Part shown: positions 43,250-51,704 of the stretch, piece after piece
How the letters are laid out: each line of letters begins with the position of its first letter
Numbering within the stretch: position 1 is the stretch's first letter
From: Amantichitinum ursilacus
GTDB lineage: Bacteria > Pseudomonadota > Gammaproteobacteria > Burkholderiales > Chitinibacteraceae
Length of the DNA stretch: 64,000 nucleotides
Reading direction: 5' to 3'
Assembly (NCBI RefSeq): GCF_001294205.1
Contig: NZ_LAQT01000003.1
Span: 186,001-250,000, forward strand
Notes under the pieces: generated by a model
Told to the model about the DNA's origin: nothing
What the model saw: the letters and a program-made list of their open reading frames with translations, nothing else
Databases searched by the model: none
Position numbers and translations under genes: made by a program

Positions 43250-46200
43250 ATGCCTGCCAAGCTACCCCACACCCCGCCGCCGTACGCGCGCACCTTAATC
43301 CATATCGCCGTCAGCGGCCTGCTGCTTTACGCGGCCCCGCGCGCCCACGCGGCGGACATCACCATCAATTCACCCACGCCCACCGTAATCAGCGGCGGCT
43401 CAGCCACGTATGGCACCACCGTCGTGGGCAGCAGCGGGGTGGGCACGCTGCATATCGATGCGGCCGGGGTGTATAGCGCCGGGCTGGCCATCGTCGGTTC
43501 GCAAGCGGGCAGCAACGGCGTGATAACGATCAGCGGCGCGGGTTCGCAGTTTGCGGGCAACAACCAGCTGACCATTGGCGATGTGGGTACTGGCACGGTA
43601 AACGTGCAAACCGGCGGCCAACTGATCATGAACAACGGCCAGGCCGCGTTTATCGGCCGCAATGGCGGCAGCGGCACGCTGAATGTGGCGGGAGGCAGCT
43701 ATGCCAGCACGGGCCATCTGCATATCGGCTGGGCCAGCAGTGGCGTCACCAATGTCAGCGCGGGCGGCACGGTGAATGCCGAAGCCAGCTATCTGGGCTT
43801 TAACGCCGGGGGCAATGGCCAACTGAATATCGCCGATGCCGGTTCCAGCTTTAGCGTTAACTGGCTGGGCGTGGGCCTGGCCGGCGCAGGCACGGTCAGC
43901 GTCAGCCGCGGCGGCACGCTGAACAGCAACTTCGGCCAGATCGGCAGCGGCGCGTTTGCTGGCGTGGGCTACGGCGGCACGGTGGGCTTAAGCGATGCGG
44001 GCTCCACGTGGCACGTGGGCAATACGCTGAATGTCGGCCAACAATCCAGCGGCTTGTTATCGATCAGCAACGGCGCGGCCGTAACCAGCGCGCAAACCGT
44101 CATCGCGGCGAGTGCGGCCAGCGCCAATTCGGCCGCGCTGGTAACCGGCAGCGGCTCGCGGCTGGATGCGGGCAATACGCTGGCAATCGGCCAATCGGCG
44201 GTGGGCACGCTGGTGCTGCAGCAAGGCGCGACGGTAAATGTGGGTAGCGGCGGCACCCAGCTGGGCAGCAACGCGGGCGCACGCGGCACGCTGGTGATCG
44301 GCGCGGCAGCGGGCCAGGCGGCGGTGGCTGCAGGCACCTTCAATTCGTCAACGATTACGGGTGGGGCGGGGCAGGGCGAGATCGTGTTCAACCACACCGA
44401 TGCCGACTATGCGATGGGGTCGCGCATCAGCGGCAATATCGCGGTCAACGCGCTGGCGGGGCACACCACGCTGACCGCCAATAACAGCTGGAGCGGCAGC
44501 ACGCGCATCGATAGCGGCGCAACCTTGCAGCTGGGCAATGGCGGCAGCAGCGGCGCGCTAACGGCCGATGTGCTTGATAACGGCGTGCTGGCGTTTAATC
44601 GCAGTGATAACGCCAGCTATGCGGGTTCGGTTTCGGGCAGCGGCGCGCTACAGCAGATTGGCAGCGGCAGCACCATCCTGACCGGCAATCAGCGCTACAG
44701 CGGTGGCACCACCATTGCCGCAGGCAGCTTGCAGATTGGCGATGGCGGCACGTCGGGCTCCTTCGTCGGCAACGTGCTCGACAACGCCACACTGGCGTTC
44801 AACCGCAGCGACGCCATCGTGTTTGCTGGCGCCATCAGCGGCAGCGGCGTGATCGCGCAAAGCGGCGTTGGCACTACGGTGTTGACCGGCGTCAGCAGCA
44901 ATGCCGCGGGCGCCATCGTAGCGGCGGGCACCTTGCAGATTGGCGATGGCGGCAATGCGGGCGTGGTCAGCGGCAATATCCGCAACGACGCCACGCTGGC
45001 CTTTAACCGCAATGACGACCAGACCTATGCAGGTTCGATCAGCGGCGTGGGCCAGGTGGTGCAGGCCGGCAAAAACACGCTGACGCTGGCGGGCAACAAC
45101 AGTTATAGCGGCGGTACGCTGATTGCAGCGGGCACTTTGCAAGGCCAGGCCGGCAGTTTTGGCAGCGGCGCTATCGACAATCGCGCCGCGCTGGTACTGC
45201 AACAAGACAGCAACGCCGAACTGGGCAACCTGCTGCAAGGCAACGGCAGCGTGACCAAGCTGGGCAATGGTCGGCTGGTCATCAACGGGCAGAACAGCTT
45301 GAGCGGCGCGACCACCGTGGCGGCAGGCGAACTGCAGGTGAATGGCGCGCTGGCGCAATCGGCGATCACTCTGCAAGGCGGCACGCGTTTGTCCGGTGTG
45401 GGCAGCGTGGGCAGCGTGCAGGCAGGGGCGGGCAGTGTGGTGGCGCCGGGTCAGAGCGTGGGCACGGGCGTGGCCGGATCGCTGGCCAGCAGCAAGGCCG
45501 TCGCCACGGCGGCGGTGGGGCAGTTGGGGGTGGCGGGTGATTTTGCCCAGGCCAGCGGTTCCAGCCTGGCCATCCGCACCGTACCGGGCAGCAATGCCGC
45601 TGATTTGCTGCAAGTCGATGGCACAGCCACATTGGCGGGCGGCAATGCGCTGATCGTAACGCGCACCAGCAGCACGCCCTACACGCTGAACGCGCATTAC
45701 ACCGTGCTGCATGCAGATGGCGGTATCAACTGGCTGGGCGCTGCCGGTTATGACGTGCAGGGTGACACGCAACTGAGCAGTTTCTACAGCCTGCGCAGCA
45801 GTTTTGATCAGCAGAACGTCTATCTGCAGGCCATCCAGACGCGCAGCTTTACCGATGCGGCGGGCACGCCCAACCAGTTGGGCACCGCCAGCGGGCTGGA
45901 TGGCATCAGCGGCAGCAACACGTATCGCGATGGTGTCGGCGCCTTGACGGATGATGCCGCCGCGCGTCGCGCATTTGATCTGGGCTCGGGCGAACTGCAC
46001 GCCAGCATCAAGGCGCGTTTGCTGCAGCAAGACGATCAGGTGCAACGCGCCGCGTTGGCCGAAGCGCGCGTCTGCGCGCAGCAGCAGCCGGCGCTGGAAT
46101 GTACCGCGCCGCGCTGGTGGGGTCGCATTTACAACCAACACTTTGATGTGCCCGCTGATGGCAACGCCGCGCATCTGAATGGCGAGCTGAATGGCGCGGT

Positions 46201-46915
46201 GCTGGGCCTGCAGGTGGACGTCAACGATTGGCGTCTGGGGGCGTATGCCGGTTATGGCCGTGAGCGCTTTAGCGTGGATGCGCTGCTGTCGCTGGCGCAC
46301 AGCAATAACGGCGAAGCAGGCCTGAGCGCAGCGCATCAGCTGGGCGCGGTCGACCTGCGTGTTGGCGCGATGGCGGGCTGGATGCGCGTGGACAGCCAGC
46401 GCACCGCCGCAGTCGGTGCCGATACGCAAAGTCTGAGCGCCGCCTACACCGCAAAATCCGCGCGCCTGTTTGCTGAAGCCGCACTACCGCTGCAGTACGC
46501 CGCGCTGCAATTCGAACCGTATCTGGGCGTTAACGCGGCAGGCCTGGCCACGCCTGCGTTTACCGAACAAGGCGGCGATGCCGCGCTGCATGCGGCCTCG
46601 GAACACGACGGCCAGATGTTCAGCGATGCCGGTGTACATATCGGCTCCACCCTGGCGCAAAGCGTGAACTGGCAAGGCGCCGCCACCTGGCGACATCGCT
46701 ATGGCCCGGCCGCCGCCAGCAGCACGTTCAGCTTTGCTGAGGGCACACCGTTTGCGATCAGCAGCGCCGTTACCCCGCGCAATACCGCGCTGCTGGAACT
46801 GGGGCTGAACGCCACCTTGGCGCAGGACGTCACCGCGCAGGTGTCGTACTCGGGCCAGTTTGCGCACGGTTTAAACGAGCAAACGCTGCAAGGCACGCTC
46901 AACGTGGCTTGGTAA
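43250..46915 (+). CDS. Autotransporter (type Va) with beta-strand repeats
   Basis: 1221 residues. A signal peptide (IAVSGLLLYAAPRAHA) is followed by a long Gly/Ser/Ala-rich beta-helix passenger (about 40-930) and a C-terminal outer-membrane beta-barrel (about 950-1221) ending TLQGTLNVAW with a terminal aromatic. The passenger contains autotransporter-associated repeats around LTGNQRYSGGTTIAAGSLQI; three units share DATLAFNRSD or close variants. It should insert in the outer membrane and display the passenger, probably in adhesion or aggregation; no protease or lipase motif was seen. Start chosen to give a normal signal peptide. Confidence 0.9.
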   Translation: MPAKLPHTPPPYARTLIHIAVSGLLLYAAPRAHAADITINSPTPTVISGGSATYGTTVVGSSGVGTLHIDAAGVYSAGLAIVGSQAGSNGVITISGAGSQFAGNNQLTIGDVGTGTVNVQTGGQLIMNNGQAAFIGRNGGSGTLNVAGGSYASTGHLHIGWASSGVTNVSAGGTVNAEASYLGFNAGGNGQLNIADAGSSFSVNWLGVGLAGAGTVSVSRGGTLNSNFGQIGSGAFAGVGYGGTVGLSDAGSTWHVGNTLNVGQQSSGLLSISNGAAVTSAQTVIAASAASANSAALVTGSGSRLDAGNTLAIGQSAVGTLVLQQGATVNVGSGGTQLGSNAGARGTLVIGAAAGQAAVAAGTFNSSTITGGAGQGEIVFNHTDADYAMGSRISGNIAVNALAGHTTLTANNSWSGSTRIDSGATLQLGNGGSSGALTADVLDNGVLAFNRSDNASYAGSVSGSGALQQIGSGSTILTGNQRYSGGTTIAAGSLQIGDGGTSGSFVGNVLDNATLAFNRSDAIVFAGAISGSGVIAQSGVGTTVLTGVSSNAAGAIVAAGTLQIGDGGNAGVVSGNIRNDATLAFNRNDDQTYAGSISGVGQVVQAGKNTLTLAGNNSYSGGTLIAAGTLQGQAGSFGSGAIDNRAALVLQQDSNAELGNLLQGNGSVTKLGNGRLVINGQNSLSGATTVAAGELQVNGALAQSAITLQGGTRLSGVGSVGSVQAGAGSVVAPGQSVGTGVAGSLASSKAVATAAVGQLGVAGDFAQASGSSLAIRTVPGSNAADLLQVDGTATLAGGNALIVTRTSSTPYTLNAHYTVLHADGGINWLGAAGYDVQGDTQLSSFYSLRSSFDQQNVYLQAIQTRSFTDAAGTPNQLGTASGLDGISGSNTYRDGVGALTDDAAARRAFDLGSGELHASIKARLLQQDDQVQRAALAEARVCAQQQPALECTAPRWWGRIYNQHFDVPADGNAAHLNGELNGAVLGLQVDVNDWRLGAYAGYGRERFSVDALLSLAHSNNGEAGLSAAHQLGAVDLRVGAMAGWMRVDSQRTAAVGADTQSLSAAYTAKSARLFAEAALPLQYAALQFEPYLGVNAAGLATPAFTEQGGDAALHAASEHDGQMFSDAGVHIGSTLAQSVNWQGAATWRHRYGPAAASSTFSFAEGTPFAISSAVTPRNTALLELGLNATLAQDVTAQVSYSGQFAHGLNEQTLQGTLNVAW

Positions 46916-47028
46916 ACGTCGCTGCTGTTGCCTTTTTTTGTGATGCGCCGGGCACTGCAGCTTGCATGCGCCAGCCCCCGGCGCGCCCACCTTCCTCGAA
47001 CGCCTGATTGATCTGAGAGCGCAAACCC

Positions 47029-48381
47029 ATGAACAACCGCCTGCCCGGAACCCCTCTGCCTTCTAAAAAATACTGGCGCGCGCTGCTGCCGCTGGCCGTA
47101 CTGTTGGCCAGCTGTGGCGGCGATGGCGGCAGCGATGCCACCACGGCCACAGCCAGCCCGATCACCGGCCCCGTGGCCACCCCGGTGCCTGGCACCACGC
47201 CCACGCCCGCCCCTGCAATCACCGCAACGCCCACACCCGGCATCACGCCCACGCCGGCCCCGGTCGTTACGGCGGTGCCGACGCCGGGCGTGACGGCGAC
47301 CCCCATCCCCACCGCAACACCGGTACCGACGCCCGTGCCCACGCCCGCGCCGGGCGCGACCTGCACCGGCAACGGCAAGACCTATACCGAGGTCTATAAA
47401 ACCGCCACCTCGCGCTGGTGCGTCGCGCCCAGCGTGTGGGCATCCAACAGCGCCGATATCAAAAAATTCTTCCCCTATGGCGAGCAGGTGGTCAGCTCGT
47501 TGCAGTCGATTTTCAGCGTCAGCGCCAACCAGACCTTTGTGTACCAGGTGGATACGCCCAACGGCGGCGCGCATACCGGCAGCGATTTTGGCCTGGGCGT
47601 TTCGGTGACCGGCGATGCGTTTTATGGCGGCTATCCGGATTCGCAAACCGGCACCAGCATCGTTGGCTTCTGGGGCTATCTGCTTACGCTGCACGAAGCG
47701 ATCAATGTGTGGACCGGTCTGGTCAGCGCAGGCTGGCCCACTGACTGGTGGGCCGACCACCGCAGTCCGTTTCCCAACACCATGGATTTTCATATTCTGC
47801 AGACCATCGGCGACGCGCAAAACAACGACACGCTGCGCATGGCCGCGCGTACGCAGAAGCAACGGTTTATCGATCCGGCCGCCAGCGGCTACGATACCGA
47901 AGTGGTGATGTTTGAATCGTTTGCCACGCGCTTTGGCGGCTACACGCCGTTCCAGCGCATGTTTCAGCTGATGCAGGCGGATGGCTTGCGGTGGGACCAG
48001 GCGGCCGCTAACCCGTCGCAATTGCTCAGCGAATACGTGATCGCCTATGTGCAACTGGGCACGCGCACCACCAGCGATATGACGGCCAGTGACTTTATCG
48101 CTGCGGGTGTGGGCAGCAAAGACCCGGCCACCACCGCGTATACGCCGCAAGCCAGCCACGTTAAGGCGATTGGCGATGCGCATTGTTCGATTGCCGGGGC
48201 GCGCTCCGATCCGGCGATTACATCGGCGCAATTGCTGGCGGCGCTGGGCCATTTGCGCAGCGGTGATTACGCCAATGCGTCTATCCATTCCCGCGCTTGC
48301 AGCACCACGCCCGCCGCCAATGCCCCGGCCGAATGCAGTTGCAGCAGCGGCACCGGTCAATGGGTGGCGAAATGGAATTAA
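47029..48381 (+). CDS. Lipoprotein with Pro/Thr-rich stalk and unrecognised C-terminal domain
   Basis: 450 residues. The lipobox LLASC places the lipidated Cys at 29. A stalk of repeating Thr-Pro and Ala-Pro units (about 40-108) lifts a ~340-residue domain away from the membrane. That domain has LLTLHEAINVWTG and GWPTDWWADHRSPFPN, then FESFATRFGGYTPFQRMFQL. The placing recalls metallopeptidases (M60-type) but the motif is His-Glu-X3, not HExxH, so no enzyme call is made. The end is Cys-rich (ECSCSSG). It is followed after four bases by a second exported Cys-rich protein gene, so they probably form a pair. The same stalk style recurs in the GH64 enzyme. Confidence 0.65.
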   Translation: MNNRLPGTPLPSKKYWRALLPLAVLLASCGGDGGSDATTATASPITGPVATPVPGTTPTPAPAITATPTPGITPTPAPVVTAVPTPGVTATPIPTATPVPTPVPTPAPGATCTGNGKTYTEVYKTATSRWCVAPSVWASNSADIKKFFPYGEQVVSSLQSIFSVSANQTFVYQVDTPNGGAHTGSDFGLGVSVTGDAFYGGYPDSQTGTSIVGFWGYLLTLHEAINVWTGLVSAGWPTDWWADHRSPFPNTMDFHILQTIGDAQNNDTLRMAARTQKQRFIDPAASGYDTEVVMFESFATRFGGYTPFQRMFQLMQADGLRWDQAAANPSQLLSEYVIAYVQLGTRTTSDMTASDFIAAGVGSKDPATTAYTPQASHVKAIGDAHCSIAGARSDPAITSAQLLAALGHLRSGDYANASIHSRACSTTPAANAPAECSCSSGTGQWVAKWN

Positions 48382-48385
48382 CTGC

Positions 48386-48811
48386 ATGTTGATGCGCGCT
48401 ATCCGCAATGGATGGCTGGCCAGTTTGCTGTTGCTGGCCAGCGTCGGTGCGCTGGCCGATGCCAGTGCGCCTGCGGCTGCGGCTGTAGCGCCCGTGCTTA
48501 AGCCGCAATCGACGCAGGGCCACCCCATCCTGATCGATTTGCTGAAACTGGCGCCGCCGCCCGCGTACGCGCTGAAATGCGGCAGCGGCTATTGCGATAC
48601 GCGGCGCAGTTATTGCGAAACCGTCAGCACCGATGAGCCGCATCTGCCCAATGACTACGCCTGCCGCCCTCTGCCGGCAGCGTGCGCCCATGCCAGCAGC
48701 ACGGCGCAAAGCTGCGGCTGTTTTCCGGCGCATACCAAATGTGATTTTTGCTCGACCAGCGCCGTGGGCGCAGGCGTTGGTTTTTATCGCACCTGCTTTG
48801 GCGGCGGCTAG
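48386..48811 (+). CDS. Small exported Cys-rich protein
   Basis: 141 residues, ATG at 48386 (another at 48392). A signal peptide (LASLLLLASVGALADA) is followed by an Ala/Pro-rich stretch and a compact domain with about ten Cys: CGSGYC, SYC, YAC, AAC, SCGC, KC, DFC, TC. Such density suggests a disulfide-stabilised secreted protein. I do not recognise the family. It directly follows the lipoprotein gene and precedes a bidirectional terminator, so the two form a two-gene unit; it could be a partner, inhibitor or maturation factor of the lipoprotein (inference). Confidence 0.65.
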   Translation: MLMRAIRNGWLASLLLLASVGALADASAPAAAAVAPVLKPQSTQGHPILIDLLKLAPPPAYALKCGSGYCDTRRSYCETVSTDEPHLPNDYACRPLPAACAHASSTAQSCGCFPAHTKCDFCSTSAVGAGVGFYRTCFGGG

Positions 48812-48844
48812 CGGGTAACGCGGTGGTCCATGTTATCCGTGCAT

Positions 48845-48874
48845 AAAAAAACGCCCGCAGCTGCGGGCGTTTTT
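48845..48874. terminator. Bidirectional terminator between convergent genes
   Basis: Perfect palindrome ACGCCCGCAG/CTGCGGGCGT flanked by A-run and T-run; it ends both the exported-protein unit and the TonB receptor gene. Confidence 0.9.
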
Positions 48875-48891
48875 CATCAGGGCGTGGTTGA

Positions 48892-51129
48892 TTACAGATC
48901 AAACTGCGCCGACAGCACAAAGGTGCGGCCCGATGCCGTACCCACGTAGCCGTTCTGCATTACCCAGTACGCTTTGTCGAACAGGTTCTCGACGTTGGCG
49001 CGGTAAGTCACGGCGGTGCTACCCAGCTTGCTGATATAACGCGCGCCCACATCCATGCGTGTCCAGCCCGGCACGCGCACGGTGTTGGCGTTGCTGTACC
49101 ACATCGAGCCGGTGCGGGTAACGCGCGTGTTCAGCGCAAAGCCTTGCACCCACGGCGTATCCCAATCCAGGCCCAGGTTAAAGTTGTTGTCCGGCACCGC
49201 GCCCACTTCCTTGCCATCGGTGGCGCCGCCATCGGTGTTGTATTGCCGGGTTTTGAAAAAGCTGCCGCTGGCGTTAAAACGCAGGCCGCGGGTGACTTCG
49301 CCATAGGCCGTCAATTCCAGACCACGCACCCGGTTACGACCGTCTTGCGTGGTATGCATGATGCCGTCGACCAGGTTGGTGGACGAGTTGGCTTGTTCAA
49401 TCTGGAACACCGCAGCCGTGGTGGTGATGCGGCCAAAGTCGTACTTCACGCCGGTTTCGTATTGCTTGGACTTGTACGGCGGAAACGGATGGTTCGGGTT
49501 GGCGTCATCGGCCGAAGTAAAGCCGCCCGCGCTTAACGCGGCCGTGTAGTTGGCATACACCGACATGTTTTTGACCGGCTTGACCACAATGGCCGCTACC
49601 GGCGTGATCGCGGTTTCGTCCGAAGTCTGGCCGTAGTCGCCAAAGGTGCGGCTATACACCTGCTGACGACGCAGGCCGCCAATCAAACGCAGGCGATCAT
49701 CGTAGAACGAGGCCGAATCGGTCAGCGCGTAGCTGGTCAGGCGCGTCTGGTTTTGCGGCGTCATATCGCCGCGATGCGCGCTGATCGAAGGCAGGGCCAC
49801 CGGGTTGTACAGGTTGGAGGTCACGCCGGTGTCTTCGGCGTAATAGAAGTAATCGGTTTCCTGATTAAGGCGATTGGCTTCCAGCATCAGCGTGTGCTTG
49901 ACGCCCCAGGTGTCAAAGCGCGCGCGGATACCCACGTCGGCCGAGGTAGAGGTGACGTTCTGGTCGTACCAGCCGTTGTACAGATCGCTGGTGTCGCCTT
50001 GCACATCCAGAATGGTGGTGCCGGGGAAGGTTTGTTTGGATTCGGCCACGTGATGGCCAATAGCGCCGTAAGCGGTCAACGTATTGTTGATGTCGTATTC
50101 CAGACGCGTAATGGCGGCTTTATCGTCGGCTTGCAGCGTGGTACCGGGGTACAGGTTGGTCTCGCCGGACGGTGCATCCGGCATCGAGGTGCTGCCGATG
50201 CTGAACTGCGGACGGAAGTTTTTGGTGTCTTCGTGCTGGGTATAGGCGTCCAGGCTCCAGCGCAGACGCTCGCCGCTGTAATCCAGCGCCACCGAGCCCA
50301 TGTTCTGTTCTTGCGAGTTGCCGTTAAGGTTAGTGTCGCCATTGGCGTACAAGGCGTTAACGCGCACGCCCCATTCCTGGTTTTCACCAAAGCGCCGGCC
50401 CACGTCACCCTTCAGACCAAACTGGTTGTTGGACAAATAGGTGGTGGTCAGGCTGGTTACCGGTTCTTCGTAGGCGCGCTTGGGCACCAGATTAACCGCG
50501 CCACCCACGCCGCCGGACGGGCCCATGCCGTACATAAGCGTGCCGGGACCTTTCAGCACTTCGATACGCTCGACCATCGAGATGGGCATGCGCGTCAGCG
50601 GCACCATCCCATACAGGCCGTTAAACGACACGTCGTTGGTGGACATGGTAAAGCCGCGAATCTGATAGCTATCGCCAAAGCCGCCATCGCCATTGGTGTT
50701 ACGCACCGAGGCGTCGTTGGCGATGACGTCGCCAATCGCCCGCGCTTGCACGGCATCGATACCTTGCGCGGTGTAGTTGGTGGTGCTGAACGGGGTATCC
50801 ATCACGCTGGCCGTACCCAATACGCCCAGGCTACCCCCGCGCGCTACCAGGCCACCGGCATACGGCGCGGTGGGGCTGGCTTTGGCGGTAACGGTCACGC
50901 TGGGCAGAACGGCGTTCACATTGCTGCCGCCGGTGGTTTTTTCAGCGGCGGGCGCGGCGGCGACGTCGCTGGCGACGGCGGCATTGCTTGCGGCGCTATC
51001 GCCATCGGCATAGGCGGCCGCTGCGGCCAGCACCGGCGCCATCAGCACCAGGCCCTGCACGGCCGATGCGACGATTTTTTTCGGGAAAACGGATTTGCGT
51101 TGACGGTTGGACGCCCTGACTTGCCCCAT
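48892..51129 (-). CDS. TonB-dependent siderophore-type receptor
   Basis: 745 residues. It imports ferric siderophores or similar ligands across the outer membrane using TonB energy. Seen: a signal sequence (about residues 18-40), a TonB box-like SVTVTAK, a plug domain (about 95-190; QARAIGDVIANDASVRN, YQIRGF, ERIEVLKGPGTLMYGMG, GGAVNLVPK) and a 22-strand barrel ending SGRTFVLSAQFDL. The start at 51129 has an AGGAAC ribosome site; 51150 (seven residues longer) has none. A Fur-like box lies ~60-80 bases upstream of the start. No siderophore synthesis genes are adjacent. Confidence 0.92.
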   Translation of the reverse strand: MGQVRASNRQRKSVFPKKIVASAVQGLVLMAPVLAAAAAYADGDSAASNAAVASDVAAAPAAEKTTGGSNVNAVLPSVTVTAKASPTAPYAGGLVARGGSLGVLGTASVMDTPFSTTNYTAQGIDAVQARAIGDVIANDASVRNTNGDGGFGDSYQIRGFTMSTNDVSFNGLYGMVPLTRMPISMVERIEVLKGPGTLMYGMGPSGGVGGAVNLVPKRAYEEPVTSLTTTYLSNNQFGLKGDVGRRFGENQEWGVRVNALYANGDTNLNGNSQEQNMGSVALDYSGERLRWSLDAYTQHEDTKNFRPQFSIGSTSMPDAPSGETNLYPGTTLQADDKAAITRLEYDINNTLTAYGAIGHHVAESKQTFPGTTILDVQGDTSDLYNGWYDQNVTSTSADVGIRARFDTWGVKHTLMLEANRLNQETDYFYYAEDTGVTSNLYNPVALPSISAHRGDMTPQNQTRLTSYALTDSASFYDDRLRLIGGLRRQQVYSRTFGDYGQTSDETAITPVAAIVVKPVKNMSVYANYTAALSAGGFTSADDANPNHPFPPYKSKQYETGVKYDFGRITTTAAVFQIEQANSSTNLVDGIMHTTQDGRNRVRGLELTAYGEVTRGLRFNASGSFFKTRQYNTDGGATDGKEVGAVPDNNFNLGLDWDTPWVQGFALNTRVTRTGSMWYSNANTVRVPGWTRMDVGARYISKLGSTAVTYRANVENLFDKAYWVMQNGYVGTASGRTFVLSAQFDL

Positions 51130-51190
51130 GACTTGTTCCTGACCTTTCATTTTAATTAGTCAGAAATTGTAAACGTTTCCGATCGTAAAA

Positions 51191-51210
51191 GTGAAGCATT
51201 CTCATTACGA
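51191..51210 (-). promoter_or_regulatory. Putative Fur box upstream of TonB receptor
   Basis: On the minus strand TAATGAGAATGCTTCAC resembles Fur sites (AATGAGAAT half plus an imperfect inverted half). The position before a siderophore receptor supports iron control. Confidence 0.5.
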
Positions 51211-51266
51211 GAACGCGTAAGTCGCTCAAAAAAAGACAGCAGAATCCCACGCGCTGCGCTCCATAG

Positions 51267-51284
51267 GGTGGGTCATGACCCACC
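51267..51284. repeat. REP-like palindrome, cluster B copy 1
   Basis: GGTGGGTC-AT-GACCCACC preceded by CATAG and followed by ACTCAAAGTCG; it corresponds to copy 1 of the 16.9-kb cluster. Confidence 0.8.
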
Positions 51285-51323
51285 ACTCAAAGTCGTGGGA
51301 TTTAGGCGCGGTGCTCATCTGCT

Positions 51324-51363
51324 CGGCTTTGCATGGTGGGTCGTGACCCACCATGCAAAGCCG
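51324..51363. repeat. REP-like palindrome, cluster B copy 2 with 19-bp arms
   Basis: The core GGTGGGTC-GT-GACCCACC is extended on both sides by CGGCTTTGCAT and its complement, giving perfect 19-bp arms around a 2-base centre. This is the longest palindrome seen in the window. Confidence 0.85.
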
Positions 51364-51401
51364 TGGATTGAGGCTCGGTGGCTCTTTCCTTGGCTTTGAA
51401 A

Positions 51402-51419
51402 GGTGGGTCATGACCCACC
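51402..51419. repeat. REP-like palindrome, cluster B copy 3
   Basis: GGTGGGTC-AT-GACCCACC preceded by GGCTTTGAAA and followed by CTATGC; it corresponds to the 17.07-kb copy. Confidence 0.8.
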
Positions 51420-51704
51420 CTATGCGAGCGCTGGTTCCGCGATTCTCGCGGCGGAACCAGAGGAGGTCCATCCGGAGACGGGCGACGCCGGGTTCTGACT
51501 ATCCAGACAAACATCCCCGCTGCCGCGACCAGCGGCTTTGCCGTTTTCCCATCCTTAAACCAATAATTGCGTAACCCTCCGGTAATAATTAGTAATAGCG
51601 GAGAAAAGCCCTGTCTTACAGGGCTTTTTGACAGCGCCAGCGGCCAACAATGGGCGGCACGTTGCCATGGTTGCCCCCCAAAAAAGAGGACAGGAGACGT
51701 AATC
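51420..51704. other. Leader of the GH64 gene with an upstream terminator
   Basis: About 285 bases without a gene. It holds a possible structured stretch (GCCGC-GACCA-GCGGC near 51520) and a clear hairpin terminator at 51604-51629, 76 bases before the GH64 ATG. It could be an attenuated leader or the end of a small RNA; no known riboswitch consensus was recognised. Confidence 0.45.
51604..51629 (+). terminator. Hairpin terminator inside the GH64 leader
   Basis: AAGCCCTG and CAGGGCTT arms around TCTTA, followed by T-run. No coding gene ends just upstream on the plus strand, so it may act as an attenuator or end a small RNA. Confidence 0.75.

Noticed and set aside
47160..47355. Short repeats suggesting a CRISPR-like array
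   Set aside because: They encode a Thr-Pro/Ala-Pro linker in frame, with no fixed repeat-spacer spacing; the same applies to 51945-52060.
44648..48528. Two long minus-strand frames over the autotransporter and lipoprotein genes
   Set aside because: Shadows produced by GC-rich third positions and repeats; no signal, motif or start support.
49753..51159. 468-codon plus-strand frame opposite the TonB receptor
   Set aside because: Antisense shadow of a gene with clear receptor motifs; no ribosome site or recognisable domain.
51430..51560. Possible c-di-GMP riboswitch before the GH64 gene
   Set aside because: The conserved GEMM blocks are not present; CAAAGCCG fragments nearby belong to the REP-like repeats.
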